Virus record (IMG/VR): IMGVR_UViG_3300034072_000002
Coordinates: 1-24,122 of that record
Length of the DNA stretch: 24,122 nucleotides
Strand: one strand, 5' to 3'
DNA from: a virus
Below the pieces are notes generated by a model. The model was not told where the DNA came from. It searched no databases and worked only from the letters and a program-made list of their open reading frames with translations. Made by a program: the position numbers and the translations under genes. Positions 12,802 through 21,341 of this stretch are shown here, one piece after another. Within the stretch, counting starts at the first letter, position 1, and each line of letters opens with the position of its first letter.

Positions 12802-13443
12802 ATGAATTACTCACAACTCTCTACGCTCATTCAGGAATACTGCCAATCGACGGAAACGTCGTTCGTGGCCAATATCCCGAACTTCGTCCAGTTGGCCGAA
12901 GAGCGGATCTACAACTCGGTTCAGATCCCGGCCCTCCGCAAAACTTCCACTGCTTCAGCAGTGATCGGCAATCAGTACATGTCGCTGCCATCAGACTGGC
13001 TGGCAACATTCTCGTTGGCGGCGATCAACCCATCGACTGGCGTTTACACGTTCCTTCTGAACAAGGACGTGAACTTCATGCGGGAATGTTTCACCACCGC
13101 AACAACTTCGGGTGCGCCTGCGTATTACGCTGTTTGGGACAACGACACCATGTTGTTGGGTCCAACTCCAAACCTCGCGTACACCTTGGAACTGAATTAC
13201 TACTACTACCCGGTATCCATCGTGGATGCGGGAACCTCGTGGCTCGGCACTAACTTTGAGACAGTTCTTCTCTACGGATCACTCCGTGAGGCTTACACCT
13301 ATCTCAAGGGTGAGGCGGACATGGTCGCCGCCTACGAGCAGAAGTACCAAGAAGCACTGGCTCAGATTGATCGCCTTGGCGATGGTCTGGATCGTCAGGA
13401 TGCATATCGTTCAGGTCAGGTCAGACTTCCGGTGAGGACATGA
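12802..13443 (+). CDS. Head-tail adaptor protein (SU10 adaptor-like)
   Basis: A 213-residue protein starting directly after the palindrome GTTTAAAC (12794-12801), with no clear Shine-Dalgarno. The sequence YSQLSTLIQEYCQSTETSFV, then VQLAEERIYNSVQIPALRKT, then YMSLPSDWLATFSLA and LLNKDVNFMRECF, and later TSWLGTNFETVLLYGSLREA is characteristic of a widespread phage adaptor family typified by phage SU10. In that family the ring binds under the portal and anchors the tail nozzle or fibres. A C-terminal helix (AYEQKYQEALAQIDRLG) and the end DAYRSGQVRLPVRT also fit. The gene overlaps the next by ATGA. Confidence 0.85.
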   Translation: MNYSQLSTLIQEYCQSTETSFVANIPNFVQLAEERIYNSVQIPALRKTSTASAVIGNQYMSLPSDWLATFSLAAINPSTGVYTFLLNKDVNFMRECFTTATTSGAPAYYAVWDNDTMLLGPTPNLAYTLELNYYYYPVSIVDAGTSWLGTNFETVLLYGSLREAYTYLKGEADMVAAYEQKYQEALAQIDRLGDGLDRQDAYRSGQVRLPVRT

Positions 13444-13688
13444 GTTTTACCGCCACATCCGAATTAGGGCAGGTGTTTGTTCAAACGACTGATCATCGTG
13501 GACACACCGTGGAAGAGATTGCAGAACGTGCGGCTAACCGCATCCTCAGTGTTGACTCCAAGGAAGCACTGCAGCATTGGCTAGTGAAGTATCTCACCGA
13601 GGCTCAAAAGGCTGAACGTGAGTCGATCTGTAAGAAACTGAATCAACAGGGTTATGCGGAAATCGCACAATTAATTGGAGACCTCTAA
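13440..13688 (+). CDS. Small conserved helical protein (TTDHRGHTVEE family)
   Basis: An 82-residue protein, start in ATGA overlap with the adaptor gene and stop in TAATG overlap with the next. VQTTDHRGHTVEEIAERAAN matches a motif I recognise from small proteins in many podovirus-like clusters. Two predicted helices follow (SKEALQHWLVKYLTEAQKAE, YAEIAQLIGDL). No enzyme motif is seen. Tight coupling with adaptor and fibre genes suggests a virion assembly role. Nothing more can be said. Confidence 0.78.
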   Translation: MSFTATSELGQVFVQTTDHRGHTVEEIAERAANRILSVDSKEALQHWLVKYLTEAQKAERESICKKLNQQGYAEIAQLIGDL

Positions 13689-14143
13689 TGGCCATATCTC
13701 AAGCAATGGTGACTTCGTTCAAGGTTGAAATCCTTGACGGTATTCACGCTTTCGGTTCTGCCGTTATTCGCGCTAGCGCCGCTCCGGACGTGTTCATGCT
13801 GGCGTTGTACACCTCTTCTGCCACTCTAGATGCTACAACCACGGCATATACCGTTACGGATGAAGTGTCTTCCTCTGGCACGAACTACCCAACTGGCGGG
13901 TTGACGCTGACAGTGTCGCAGGCTCCGACATATACCGGCACGACCGCATGGTTGGACTTCGATGATCTGACGTTCCCGTCGGCAACGCTTACTGCTCGTG
14001 GCGCTTTGATCTACAACCTGACTCAAAGCAACAAGGCGGTAGCCGTTCTGGACTTCGGTTCGGATAAGACTTCGACCGCTGGTAACTTCACGATCCAGTT
14101 CCCGACAGCCAACTCTACGTCCGCGATTCTCCGTATTGCCTAA
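13688..14143 (+). CDS. Conserved beta-rich phage structural protein
   Basis: A 151-residue protein. MVTSFKVEILDGIHAFGS, FMLALYTSSATLDATTTAYT, LTARGALIYNLTQSNKAVAV and LDFGSDKTSTAGNFTIQFPT form a pattern that I recognise from many phage tail/fibre regions. It looks like a compact beta-sandwich, with no charge clusters and no cysteine. It starts in TAATG overlap with the previous gene. Function in related phages is unassigned, and a fibre-base or host-facing virion part is the natural inference. The GTTTAAA element and GAGGG ribosome site follow it. Confidence 0.75.
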   Translation: MAISQAMVTSFKVEILDGIHAFGSAVIRASAAPDVFMLALYTSSATLDATTTAYTVTDEVSSSGTNYPTGGLTLTVSQAPTYTGTTAWLDFDDLTFPSATLTARGALIYNLTQSNKAVAVLDFGSDKTSTAGNFTIQFPTANSTSAILRIA

Positions 14144-14155
14144 GAGGGTGTTTAA

Positions 14156-15544
14156 ATGGCCCTCGTACTTGCTGATCGCGTCCTAGAAACCACTACCACC
14201 ACCGGTAGTGGAACCATTTCGCTTGCCGGTGCGAGTGTCGGATATCAAGGCTTTTCGACAGGCGTTGGTGACGGGAACCAAACCTACTACACGATTGCCC
14301 TAGAAGGCGGCGCTGAGTGGGAAGTTGGTATCGGCACCTACACTTCGGTAGGCGATACGCTTTCTCGTGATACGGTCCTAGCCTCTAGCGATAGTGGAAA
14401 CAAGGTTACATTCTCCGCAGGCGTTAAGCAGGTCTTCGTCACATACCCTGCTGGCAAGTCGGTCTTCTTTACGCAGTCCGGAACGATCAGTGCGAACTCA
14501 GGCACGATCACGGATGTCGCAACTCCCACTGTTGCTGGCGATGCGGTCAATAAGCAGTACGTTGATGATCTGGTAGCCAGTGGTATCACTTACCACACTC
14601 CGGTTAAGTACGAAGTTCCTGACTCCACAGGCAACCTCGTTGCAACTTACAACAACGGAACTGCCGGTGTCAGTGCAACCCTGACAAATGCGGGAACGCT
14701 GGCAGCGTTCGTTCCGGATGGCACGACCGCCACGATCAGTGATCGCATCCTGATTTACAACCAGACCAACGCTTTTGAGAATGGCGTTTACACGGTCACT
14801 ACGGTTGGCGATGGATCAACGTCGTGGGTTCTGACTCGCGCTACGGATGCGGATACTTACGCTCTGAAAGACCCTAACGGGTTAGGTTCAGGCGATGCGT
14901 TCTTTATCACTTCGGGTAACACCGGAGCCGGTGAAACTTACGTCTGCAACACGACGGGAACGATTGTCTTTGGCACGACCGCCATCAACTTTGTTCAAGT
15001 CTCGGCCACGCAGATTTATGCCGGTGGTAATGGAATCACTATCAGTGGTCCAACCATCTCTCTTCAGGCTCCTGTCACGGTTGCAAACGGCGGCACTGGA
15101 CTAACGACTGCCCCAACTGACGGCCAACTGCTGACAGGTAACGGCACCGGCTACAGTTTAAATACGCTCAAAGCCGGTACTGGGATTAGCGTTGCCAACG
15201 CGCCGGGTTCCATCACCATTACGAACTCTGCCCCGGATCAGGTTGTCGATATAACGGCAGGAACCGGAATCACAGTTGGTGGTGGGTATCCTAGTTTTAC
15301 GATTTCTTCGACGGCTGCGGATGGTCCGATCTTAGAGTCGGAAATCACGATCAGCGAAAACTACACCATCAGCACTGGCAAGAATGGTTTGAGTGTTGGA
15401 CCTGTCACCATTGCATCGGGCTACAACGTCACCGTTCCTGCCGGTCAGACTTGGGTAGTTTTGAATCAAGCGTCTGGCAGCGGTGCCGGTACGATAGCAA
15501 CGGTTGGAAAGGCAATCGCAATGTCGATTGTGTTCGGAGGTTGA
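14156..15544 (+). CDS. Tail fibre-like protein with phage-fibre N-terminal domain
   Basis: A 462-residue protein with AGAGGG (14144-14149) six bases upstream of the ATG. The N-terminal 100 residues (ADRVLETTTTTGSGTISLAG, GGAEWEVGIGTYTSVGDTLS, then VFVTYPAGKSVFF) are a module I recognise at the start of many phage fibre proteins, probably the virion-binding part. DAVNKQYVDDLVASGI (129-144) is the typical fibre neck motif. VTVANGGTGLTT (about 307-318) is a common motif of fibre shafts. The C-terminal part is beta-rich (ENYTISTGKNGLSVGPVTIA, YNVTVPAGQTWVVL), ending in VFGG. It probably forms a trimeric fibre or fibre adaptor. No enzyme domain or intramolecular chaperone is visible. Confidence 0.82.
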   Translation: MALVLADRVLETTTTTGSGTISLAGASVGYQGFSTGVGDGNQTYYTIALEGGAEWEVGIGTYTSVGDTLSRDTVLASSDSGNKVTFSAGVKQVFVTYPAGKSVFFTQSGTISANSGTITDVATPTVAGDAVNKQYVDDLVASGITYHTPVKYEVPDSTGNLVATYNNGTAGVSATLTNAGTLAAFVPDGTTATISDRILIYNQTNAFENGVYTVTTVGDGSTSWVLTRATDADTYALKDPNGLGSGDAFFITSGNTGAGETYVCNTTGTIVFGTTAINFVQVSATQIYAGGNGITISGPTISLQAPVTVANGGTGLTTAPTDGQLLTGNGTGYSLNTLKAGTGISVANAPGSITITNSAPDQVVDITAGTGITVGGGYPSFTISSTAADGPILESEITISENYTISTGKNGLSVGPVTIASGYNVTVPAGQTWVVLNQASGSGAGTIATVGKAIAMSIVFGG

Positions 15545-15551
15545 TGAGATG
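15537..15551 (+). promoter_or_regulatory. Shine-Dalgarno GGAGG selecting ATG 15549
   Basis: GGAGG at 15537-15541 lies seven bases before ATG 15549, across the previous gene's stop. The upstream in-frame ATG 15504 lacks such a site. Confidence 0.6.
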
Positions 15552-15923
15552 GCGAATCCAAACATTGTCAGCGTTTCCGCAATCTACGGGAACAACTCAC
15601 TGACATCACTATCTACCACGAACGCAACGGCTATCGTGAACAATGCTGCATCTAGCGGCAAGGTCTTTAAGATCAACAGCATCATCGTGGCGAACGTGGA
15701 TGGTACTTCTGCTGCTGACATTACGATCAATGTTTACAGTCAGGATGACCTAGGTGGCACGGCTTATGCGCTGGCTTCCACAGTATCTGTTCCTGCTGAT
15801 GCGACGTTAGTAGTGATTGACAAGAACACTTCAATCTACTTGAAGGAAGATCAATCTATTGGTGCGACGGCTGGCACGGCCAGCGATCTTGTTGTTGTCG
15901 CTTCTTGGGAAGAGATCAACTAA
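15549..15923 (+). CDS. Small beta-rich fibre-associated protein
   Basis: A 124-residue protein from ATG 15549, with GGAGG (15537-15541) seven bases upstream. The reading frame is open to an ATG at 15504 inside the previous gene, but that extension is a shadow. Alternating hydrophobic strands and Ser/Thr/Asn/Ala richness (GKVFKINSIIVANVDGTSAA, DLGGTAYALASTVSVPADAT) suggest a beta-sandwich virion part. It ends with VVVASWEEIN, and the stop overlaps the glycine-rich gene's start (TAATG). A base or collar for that fibre is a reasonable inference. No named family is recognised. Confidence 0.75.
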   Translation: MANPNIVSVSAIYGNNSLTSLSTTNATAIVNNAASSGKVFKINSIIVANVDGTSAADITINVYSQDDLGGTAYALASTVSVPADATLVVIDKNTSIYLKEDQSIGATAGTASDLVVVASWEEIN

Positions 15924-17644
15924 TGACCCTGCGATATACAGGCGGAGTCATACGAGCGGCTGCGCCTACAGTTAATGCTTCTTCTGCAAAAGGAGTTTGG
16001 CTATTAAGTCAGGCTTTGCCTTACCGTGCTGCGGGAACATGGCCGCAACCAACTATTACTATTATTCAAACATTCCTTGCTTCCGGAACTTGGACTGCTC
16101 CTGCTGACGTAACTGAAGTTGAGTACCTTGTTGTCGCTGGTGGCGGCGGTGGTGGCGGTAATGACGCGCTAGTAGGTGCTTCTGCCGGTGCTGGTGGCGC
16201 TGGTGGTTTTAGAACCGGAACAGGGTTCAGCGTGACGGCTGGCACCGACTACACTATTACAGTCGGTGGTGGTGGAGCGTCAGGCACAGGAAACAATCCC
16301 GGTGCCGCAGGCAGCGATTCTGTCTTCAGCACCATTACCTCAACTGGCGGTGGATTAGGCGCAAAGGGTACTGCTCCCGGCGGCACATCTGGCGGCAATG
16401 GCGGGTCAGGTGGTGGCGGCACGGGAACTGCTGGCGGCGGCAATGGCAATACACCAAGCACCGCGCCTGCACAGGGCAACAATGGCGGTGGGTCAAGTTA
16501 TAGCGCCCCGAACTATGGTTCTGGAGGCGGCGGTGGCGCGTCTGCCGTTGGTTCTGCTGGCACATCTTCCGCTGGCGGCGATGGCGGTGCTGGCACAGCG
16601 TCGTCAATCTCTGGCGGTTCCGTTACTTATGCCGGTGGTGGTGGCGGCGGTAATGCTGGTAGCACTCGCTCAAGCGGCGGCGCTGGCGGCGGCGGCGGTG
16701 GTGGCACAAACACAGCGCCTAATCGTGACGGTATTGCGGGAACCGCAAACACAGGCGGTGGTGGCGGTGGCGGTGGAATCAACCCCAACGTGCCGTACAC
16801 ACCTTACGCAGCGGGCGGCGCAGGCGGCTCCGGTATTGTTGTCCTCAAATACACTGCTCCAGCAACCACAACCATATTCACATTTAAATCTACGCAGAAA
16901 TGGGTAGCACCAATTAACGCTGTCAGCGTTGATTACCTTGTCGTTGCTGGAGGCGGTGGGGGCGGTGCTGGAAATGGTGTTTGTGGACACGGTGGCGGAG
17001 GAGCAGGCGGATTCCGCACAGGAACCGGTTTAAGTATTACTGGAGGCACCGAGTACACTATTACTATTGGTGCTGGCGGCGCAGGCACAACAAATGCCCC
17101 GACAAGTGGTGCAGATTCAGTATTTAGCACGATTACATCCACAGGCGGTGGTCGCGGTGGATACTACAACGGGTCAAGTCAATTTGACGGAGCAACGGGC
17201 GGTTCTGGTGGTGGCGGGGGCTTTACCGCACCAAATTCAGGAGGCGCAGGTAACACGCCTAACACTTCGCCCTCACAAGGAAATAATGGCGGCGCAGGCG
17301 TTAATAACTTTCCTACTATTCGCGCTGGCGGTGGGGGTGGCGGGGCTGGTGCTGTAGGTGCCGCCGCTGGTGGAACTGCTGGCGCTGGTGGCGATGGAAC
17401 TGTGTCAGCCATCAGTGGATCTTCCGTAACCTATGCCGGTGGCGGAGGCGGTGGCGCATCACCCGGAACTGCTGCATCTGGCGGTAATGGAGGTGGCGGT
17501 GCCGGAGGTTCAAGTGCTGCGGGGACAAGCGGGACCGCTAACACGGGCGGTGGCGGTGGTGGTGCTGGTGCAAATGGCCCCGGTGCTGGACCTAATGGTG
17601 GTTCCGGCGGTTCCGGTATCGTGATCCTAAAAGTAAACTATTAA
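15923..17644 (+). CDS. Glycine-rich adhesin-type protein with two modules
   Basis: A 573-residue protein from ATG 15923 (TAATG overlap). A TTG at 15905 would add six residues. After about 50 residues come two copies of a roughly 260-residue glycine-rich module. Each begins with an 18-residue beta lead-in (FLASGTWTAPADVTEVEY, FKSTQKWVAPINAVSVDY) and continues YLVVAGGGGGG, then GGFRTGTG, YTITVGGGG, DSVFSTITSTGGG, NTP-S-QGNNGG, VTYAGGGGGG and ANTGGGGGG, closing at GGSGIVVLK or GGSGIVILK. Polyglycine of this kind is known in phage S16 adhesin gp38, where it packs as polyglycine II helices. It also occurs in glycine-rich domains of phage tail fibres. Adhesion is inferred. The length is a whole-module multiple. 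Confidence 0.85.
   Translation: MTLRYTGGVIRAAAPTVNASSAKGVWLLSQALPYRAAGTWPQPTITIIQTFLASGTWTAPADVTEVEYLVVAGGGGGGGNDALVGASAGAGGAGGFRTGTGFSVTAGTDYTITVGGGGASGTGNNPGAAGSDSVFSTITSTGGGLGAKGTAPGGTSGGNGGSGGGGTGTAGGGNGNTPSTAPAQGNNGGGSSYSAPNYGSGGGGGASAVGSAGTSSAGGDGGAGTASSISGGSVTYAGGGGGGNAGSTRSSGGAGGGGGGGTNTAPNRDGIAGTANTGGGGGGGGINPNVPYTPYAAGGAGGSGIVVLKYTAPATTTIFTFKSTQKWVAPINAVSVDYLVVAGGGGGGAGNGVCGHGGGGAGGFRTGTGLSITGGTEYTITIGAGGAGTTNAPTSGADSVFSTITSTGGGRGGYYNGSSQFDGATGGSGGGGGFTAPNSGGAGNTPNTSPSQGNNGGAGVNNFPTIRAGGGGGGAGAVGAAAGGTAGAGGDGTVSAISGSSVTYAGGGGGGASPGTAASGGNGGGGAGGSSAAGTSGTANTGGGGGGAGANGPGAGPNGGSGGSGIVILKVNY
16073..17641 (+). repeat. Two tandem glycine-rich modules
   Basis: Copy one runs 16073-16882 and copy two 16883-17641. 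The matching EVEY/SVDY points are 810 bases (270 residues) apart. Both keep the frame and the same motif order, but diverge strongly at the nucleotide level outside the GGN-rich runs. This is a protein repeat, not a recent DNA duplication. Confidence 0.85.
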
Positions 17645-17661
17645 AGGTTTGAGGTTTTGAA

Positions 17662-18123
17662 ATGGCTAACGTAATCAATGCCCAAAACGGGATCGTATCG
17701 ACCGCAGATTCAACGTCTGAGTTAAACATTCAGACAGGCGGTGTCACGGCCATTTCAATTGGCTCAAGCCAATCCGTTACTATCTCCAACCTATCTGACT
17801 CGGTTGGCAATCTTCGCAACATTCCATCAGCCGGTGCAGCCAAAACAACGGCTTATACCCTCACCATCTCTGATATCGGTGAGTTTGTTACGGTTGGAAC
17901 CAGCGGCAGTATCACGGTCGTCAATGATGTGTTCAGTGCAGGCAACGCTGTCTCTATCTACAACAACACATCCGGTAACGTCACACTGACCATGAGCATC
18001 ACGACGGCTTATATCGCGGGAACCGATTCCGACAAAGCCACGATGACTCTGGCAACTCGGGGTCTGGCGACACTGCTATTCTTGTCTGCTTCAGCCGTGG
18101 TTGTTACGGGGAACGTCACCTAA
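17662..18123 (+). CDS. Small beta-rich fibre-associated protein
   Basis: A 153-residue protein, with GAGG (17651-17654) seven bases upstream. The segment LRNIPSAGAAKTTAYTLTIS then DIGEFVTVGTSGSITVVNDV resembles a domain common in phage tail-fibre regions, with the pattern LRNIP...AYTL..SD.G. The chain is almost free of charged residues and beta-rich. It ends VVVTGNVT and overlaps the next start (TAATG). It sits before the larger glycine-rich protein just as 15549-15923 sits before the smaller one, but the two small proteins do not look homologous. Probably a fibre or fibre-base part. Confidence 0.75.
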   Translation: MANVINAQNGIVSTADSTSELNIQTGGVTAISIGSSQSVTISNLSDSVGNLRNIPSAGAAKTTAYTLTISDIGEFVTVGTSGSITVVNDVFSAGNAVSIYNNTSGNVTLTMSITTAYIAGTDSDKATMTLATRGLATLLFLSASAVVVTGNVT

Positions 18124-21100
18124 TGTCCGGCATCATGATGCTTTTGCTGGCGCGTGTCGTCGGCACTAGATATGTTGAAGTCAAAACCTTTACGACTTCA
18201 GGCTCGTGGGTGTGTCCTACTGGCGTGAGCGAAGTTGAGTATCTCGTCGTTGCTGGCGGCGGTGGTGGTGGATTCGATGCTGGTGGGGGCGGCGGTGCTG
18301 GAGGGTTTAGGACTGGCACTGGATATTCTGTAACAGCAGGAAACACCTATACAGTTACTGTTGGAAGTGGTGGGGCTGGAGCATCAACGGCTGCTCGTGG
18401 ATCAAGTGGGAATGATTCGGCGTTTGATACCATCACCAGCACGGCTGGGGGTGGAGGTGGTTCCTATTCATCACCAGCAAATGCAAATATAAATAATGGC
18501 GGCAATGGTGGTTCTGGTGGCGGTGGAGGAGTTGCTACATCAGCAGGAACCGGCGGCAGCGGCAATACTCCGGTTACATCCCCCTCACAAGGATCAAATG
18601 GAGGGAATGGTGCGTACCCTGCTTACAGCGGCGGCGGAGGTGGTGGGGCTAGTGCAACCGGATCAAATGGCAGCACAGGCGGCGGTAATGGCGGTGCTGG
18701 TACAGCCTCAACAATTTCTGGCGTATTTACTTATTATGCTGGCGGCGGCGGTGGGGCTGATGGTGACCCCGGATCTGGATCTGGTGGCGCAGGAGGTGCA
18801 GGAGGCGGCGGAGATGGAGGTACTGGCGCAGTAGCGGGCGGTAACGGAACCGTAAATACAGGCGGGGGCGGCGGTGGTGGTGATTCGCCGGGTGTAGGCG
18901 GCGCAGGCGGCTCCGGCATCGTCATTCTTCGCTACGCAGTACCTGTCCAGACCGTAGTTCAGTCATTCACTGCATCCGGAATCTTTGTTCCGCCGACTGG
19001 TGTGAGCGAGGTTGAATATCTCGTCGTTGCGGGTGGTGGCGGCGGTGGCGGCGCTAACGCTCCGCACGGCGGTGGCGCTGGTGGCGGTGCCGGTGGGTTT
19101 AGGACAGGAACCGGGTTTAGCGTAACTGCTGGAACTAACTACACCGTCACAATCGGTGGCGGCGGCTCTGGAGGAAGTGGTAGTTCAAATACCGGATCAT
19201 CTGGTTCTAATTCAGTATTTTCTACAATAACTTCTGCTGGTGGAGGCGGCGGTGGCGCAACAACCACCGCGACAGCAAGAAACGGCCTGAGCGGTGGATC
19301 AGGCGGCGGCGGGTCAGGCAGTGCTGGAACAAGCGGAACCGGCGGCTCTGGAAACACGCCTAGCACTTCTCCAAGCCAAGGAAGCAATGGAGGAAACGGC
19401 TTAACAGACGGCGCTACTTACGATAACGGGGGTGGCGGCGGCGGTGCGTCTGCAACTGGAGCAAATGCCACATCAGCCGGTGGAGGCAATGGGGGCGCGG
19501 GTACTGCATCGTCAATCTCTGGCGGCAGCGCGACTTATGGCGGCGGCGGTGGTGGCAGCGGATATGGTGAGTACGGCCTGTCTCAAGGCACAGGCGGCGC
19601 AGGCGGCGGCGGCAATGCTGGTTCTGCTGGAACCGCTAACACAGGCGGCGGTGGCGGTGGAGCAACCGTTTCAACAGGCGCAGCAGGCGGCTCCGGCATC
19701 GTCATCATCAAATACACACTGGGTACTGCTTCGATCCTGACGTTCAACTCAACCACCAACTTTGTGATGCCTGCTGGCGTGACGAGCGTGGACTACCTCG
19801 TGGTTGCGGGTGGTGGCGGAGGTGGTAATAACGGCGCACAGCAAGGCGGCGGCGGTGGCGCTGGAGGTATGCGTACCGGAACGGGGTTAACCGTTACACC
19901 GGGATCTACTTACACGATCACCGTTGGCGGTGGTGGCACGGCTGGAACAACCGGAAACGGTGGAAACGGCAACAATTCAATCTTCAGCACCGTAACGTCA
20001 ACCGGTGGTGGTGGGGGTGGGCAACGTCAAACTGCTGGAAACAACGGCGGTTCTGGTGGTGGCGGTGGAGATGCTGGGCCGGGATCAACGGGCGGCGCTG
20101 GCGGTTCTGGAAATACCCCAGCCACGTTCCCCTCACAAGGTAGCAATGGCGGTCGCGGGGGGAACATTAGTTTTGGTGGCGGCGGTGGGGGCGGTGGCGC
20201 TTCTGCTGTTGGTAGCAATGGTGCAGACAGCAACCCGACTAGTGGCGGTAATGGTGGCGCAGGTACAGCGTCATCAATTTCTGGTGGCTCCGTTACCTAC
20301 GCTGGCGGTGGCGGCGGCGCTGCTGGAACCGGAACTGCTGGAACCGGGGGTGCTGGCGGCGGTGGTCGCGGCGCTGTGTATAACGGTGGAAGCGGAGAAT
20401 CTGCCGTTGAAGGTACGGCCAACACCGGAGGTGGAGGTGGGGGTGGATCAACCGGCGGCGCTACTCCATCCAGTGCAGGCAAGGCAGGTGGCTCCGGCGT
20501 AGTCATCCTGAAGTTGAACTTCAACAATTACCTGCTTTACACCTTCACTTCGACGCAATCGTGGACGGCTCCGGCTGGTGCGGTGAGCGTGGATTATTTG
20601 GTTGTAGCCGGTGGTGGTGGAGGTGGTAAGGCCCGTGGTGGTGGCGGTGGAGCCGGGGGATTTAGAACTGGTACAGGTTTATCAATTACTGCCGGTCAGT
20701 CTTACACTATTACTGTTGGCGCGGGTGGCGCTGGAGCAACATCTAACAACGTAACCGCTCCGAATGGATCTGATTCCGTATTCAGCACTATCACATCAAC
20801 AGGTGGCGGTGGCGGTGCCGGTACACTAAGCACTTACGGAACTACCTTAAATGGTGCTAACGGTGGCTCTGGCGGTGGCGCGTCTGGAAATCCAACTCCT
20901 GCGGGAGCGGGAGGGACCGGTGGCTCTGGCAATACTCCGTCAACAAATCCATCGCAAGGCAATAACGGTGGAAAGACATATTCGGATAATCTGAATTACA
21001 CCTCTTCTGGCGGTGGCGGCGGTGCATCTGCTGTTGGTGCTGACGCAGGTGTAAGACAATGTGGTAACGGCGGTGATGGTTCAACGTCTGCTATTAGCGG

Positions 21101-21341
21101 TTCTTCTGTAACTTATGCTGGCGGCGGCGGTGGCGGTGGAGACGGAGCGGGAACTCCCGGAGGAAATGCTGCTGGAACAGGTGGTGCTGGAGGCGGTGGC
21201 GCGGGATCAACAACTACAACAGCAACCGCTGGAACGGCTAACACAGGCGGCGGTGGCGGTGGCTCTGGTGGTGGCAACCCATCAAATCCAAATGGCGCAG
21301 CAGGCGGTTCAGGTATCGTAATTCTCAAGGTGAATTTCTAA
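18123..21341 (+). CDS. Giant glycine-rich adhesin-type protein with four modules
   Basis: A 1072-residue protein from ATG 18123. After a short hydrophobic start (MSGIMMLLLARVVGTRYVEV), four modules follow at about residues 23, 282, 541 and 808. They open FTTSGSWVCPTGVSEVEY, FTASGIFVPPTGVSEVEY, FNSTTNFVMPAGVTSVDY and FTSTQSWTAPAGAVSVDY, each then reading LVVAGGGGGG. Each module repeats GG(F/M)RTGTG, YT(I/V)TVG, STITST/SAGGG, GNTP, QG(S/N)NGG, VTYAGGGGGG and NTGGGGGG, and closes with GGSGIVILRY, GGSGIVIIKY, GGSGVVILKL or GGSGIVILKV. Module spacing is 259, 259 and 267 residues. The hydrophobic start is not a clean signal peptide. The layout suggests stacked polyglycine II sandwiches on beta supports forming a long host-binding rod. 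The stop overlaps the next gene. Confidence 0.87.
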   Translation: MSGIMMLLLARVVGTRYVEVKTFTTSGSWVCPTGVSEVEYLVVAGGGGGGFDAGGGGGAGGFRTGTGYSVTAGNTYTVTVGSGGAGASTAARGSSGNDSAFDTITSTAGGGGGSYSSPANANINNGGNGGSGGGGGVATSAGTGGSGNTPVTSPSQGSNGGNGAYPAYSGGGGGGASATGSNGSTGGGNGGAGTASTISGVFTYYAGGGGGADGDPGSGSGGAGGAGGGGDGGTGAVAGGNGTVNTGGGGGGGDSPGVGGAGGSGIVILRYAVPVQTVVQSFTASGIFVPPTGVSEVEYLVVAGGGGGGGANAPHGGGAGGGAGGFRTGTGFSVTAGTNYTVTIGGGGSGGSGSSNTGSSGSNSVFSTITSAGGGGGGATTTATARNGLSGGSGGGGSGSAGTSGTGGSGNTPSTSPSQGSNGGNGLTDGATYDNGGGGGGASATGANATSAGGGNGGAGTASSISGGSATYGGGGGGSGYGEYGLSQGTGGAGGGGNAGSAGTANTGGGGGGATVSTGAAGGSGIVIIKYTLGTASILTFNSTTNFVMPAGVTSVDYLVVAGGGGGGNNGAQQGGGGGAGGMRTGTGLTVTPGSTYTITVGGGGTAGTTGNGGNGNNSIFSTVTSTGGGGGGQRQTAGNNGGSGGGGGDAGPGSTGGAGGSGNTPATFPSQGSNGGRGGNISFGGGGGGGGASAVGSNGADSNPTSGGNGGAGTASSISGGSVTYAGGGGGAAGTGTAGTGGAGGGGRGAVYNGGSGESAVEGTANTGGGGGGGSTGGATPSSAGKAGGSGVVILKLNFNNYLLYTFTSTQSWTAPAGAVSVDYLVVAGGGGGGKARGGGGGAGGFRTGTGLSITAGQSYTITVGAGGAGATSNNVTAPNGSDSVFSTITSTGGGGGAGTLSTYGTTLNGANGGSGGGASGNPTPAGAGGTGGSGNTPSTNPSQGNNGGKTYSDNLNYTSSGGGGGASAVGADAGVRQCGNGGDGSTSAISGSSVTYAGGGGGGGDGAGTPGGNAAGTGGAGGGGAGSTTTTATAGTANTGGGGGGSGGGNPSNPNGAAGGSGIVILKVNF
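18189..21338 (+). repeat. Four tandem glycine-rich modules
   Basis: Copies run 18189-18965, 18966-19742, 19743-20543 and 20544-21338. The first two spacings are exactly 777 bases and the third is 801. Loops between glycine runs vary in length and sequence, while the GTGxS, TITST and IVILK frame elements stay. Copy openings fall into two types, EVEY (copies 1 and 2) and SVDY (copies 3 and 4). The same two types occur as copies 1 and 2 of the upstream gene. Confidence 0.87.

Noticed and set aside
16398-16907. + strand 169-residue open frame in the second frame of the glycine-rich gene (and similar ones at 19432, 20005 and 21115)
   Set aside because: GGN repeats read in another frame give Ala/Val/Gln-rich shadows. 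The glycine-rich frame has the start, the coupling and the conserved module pattern.
16335-21328. Proline- and histidine-rich antisense frames opposite the glycine-rich genes
   Set aside because: Direct complements of glycine codons. They are present only because the sense strand is GGN-rich.
18189-21338. Repeated GC-rich tracts considered as a CRISPR array or non-coding repeats
   Set aside because: Spacing, length and divergence follow in-frame protein modules. There are no short identical repeats with unique spacers.
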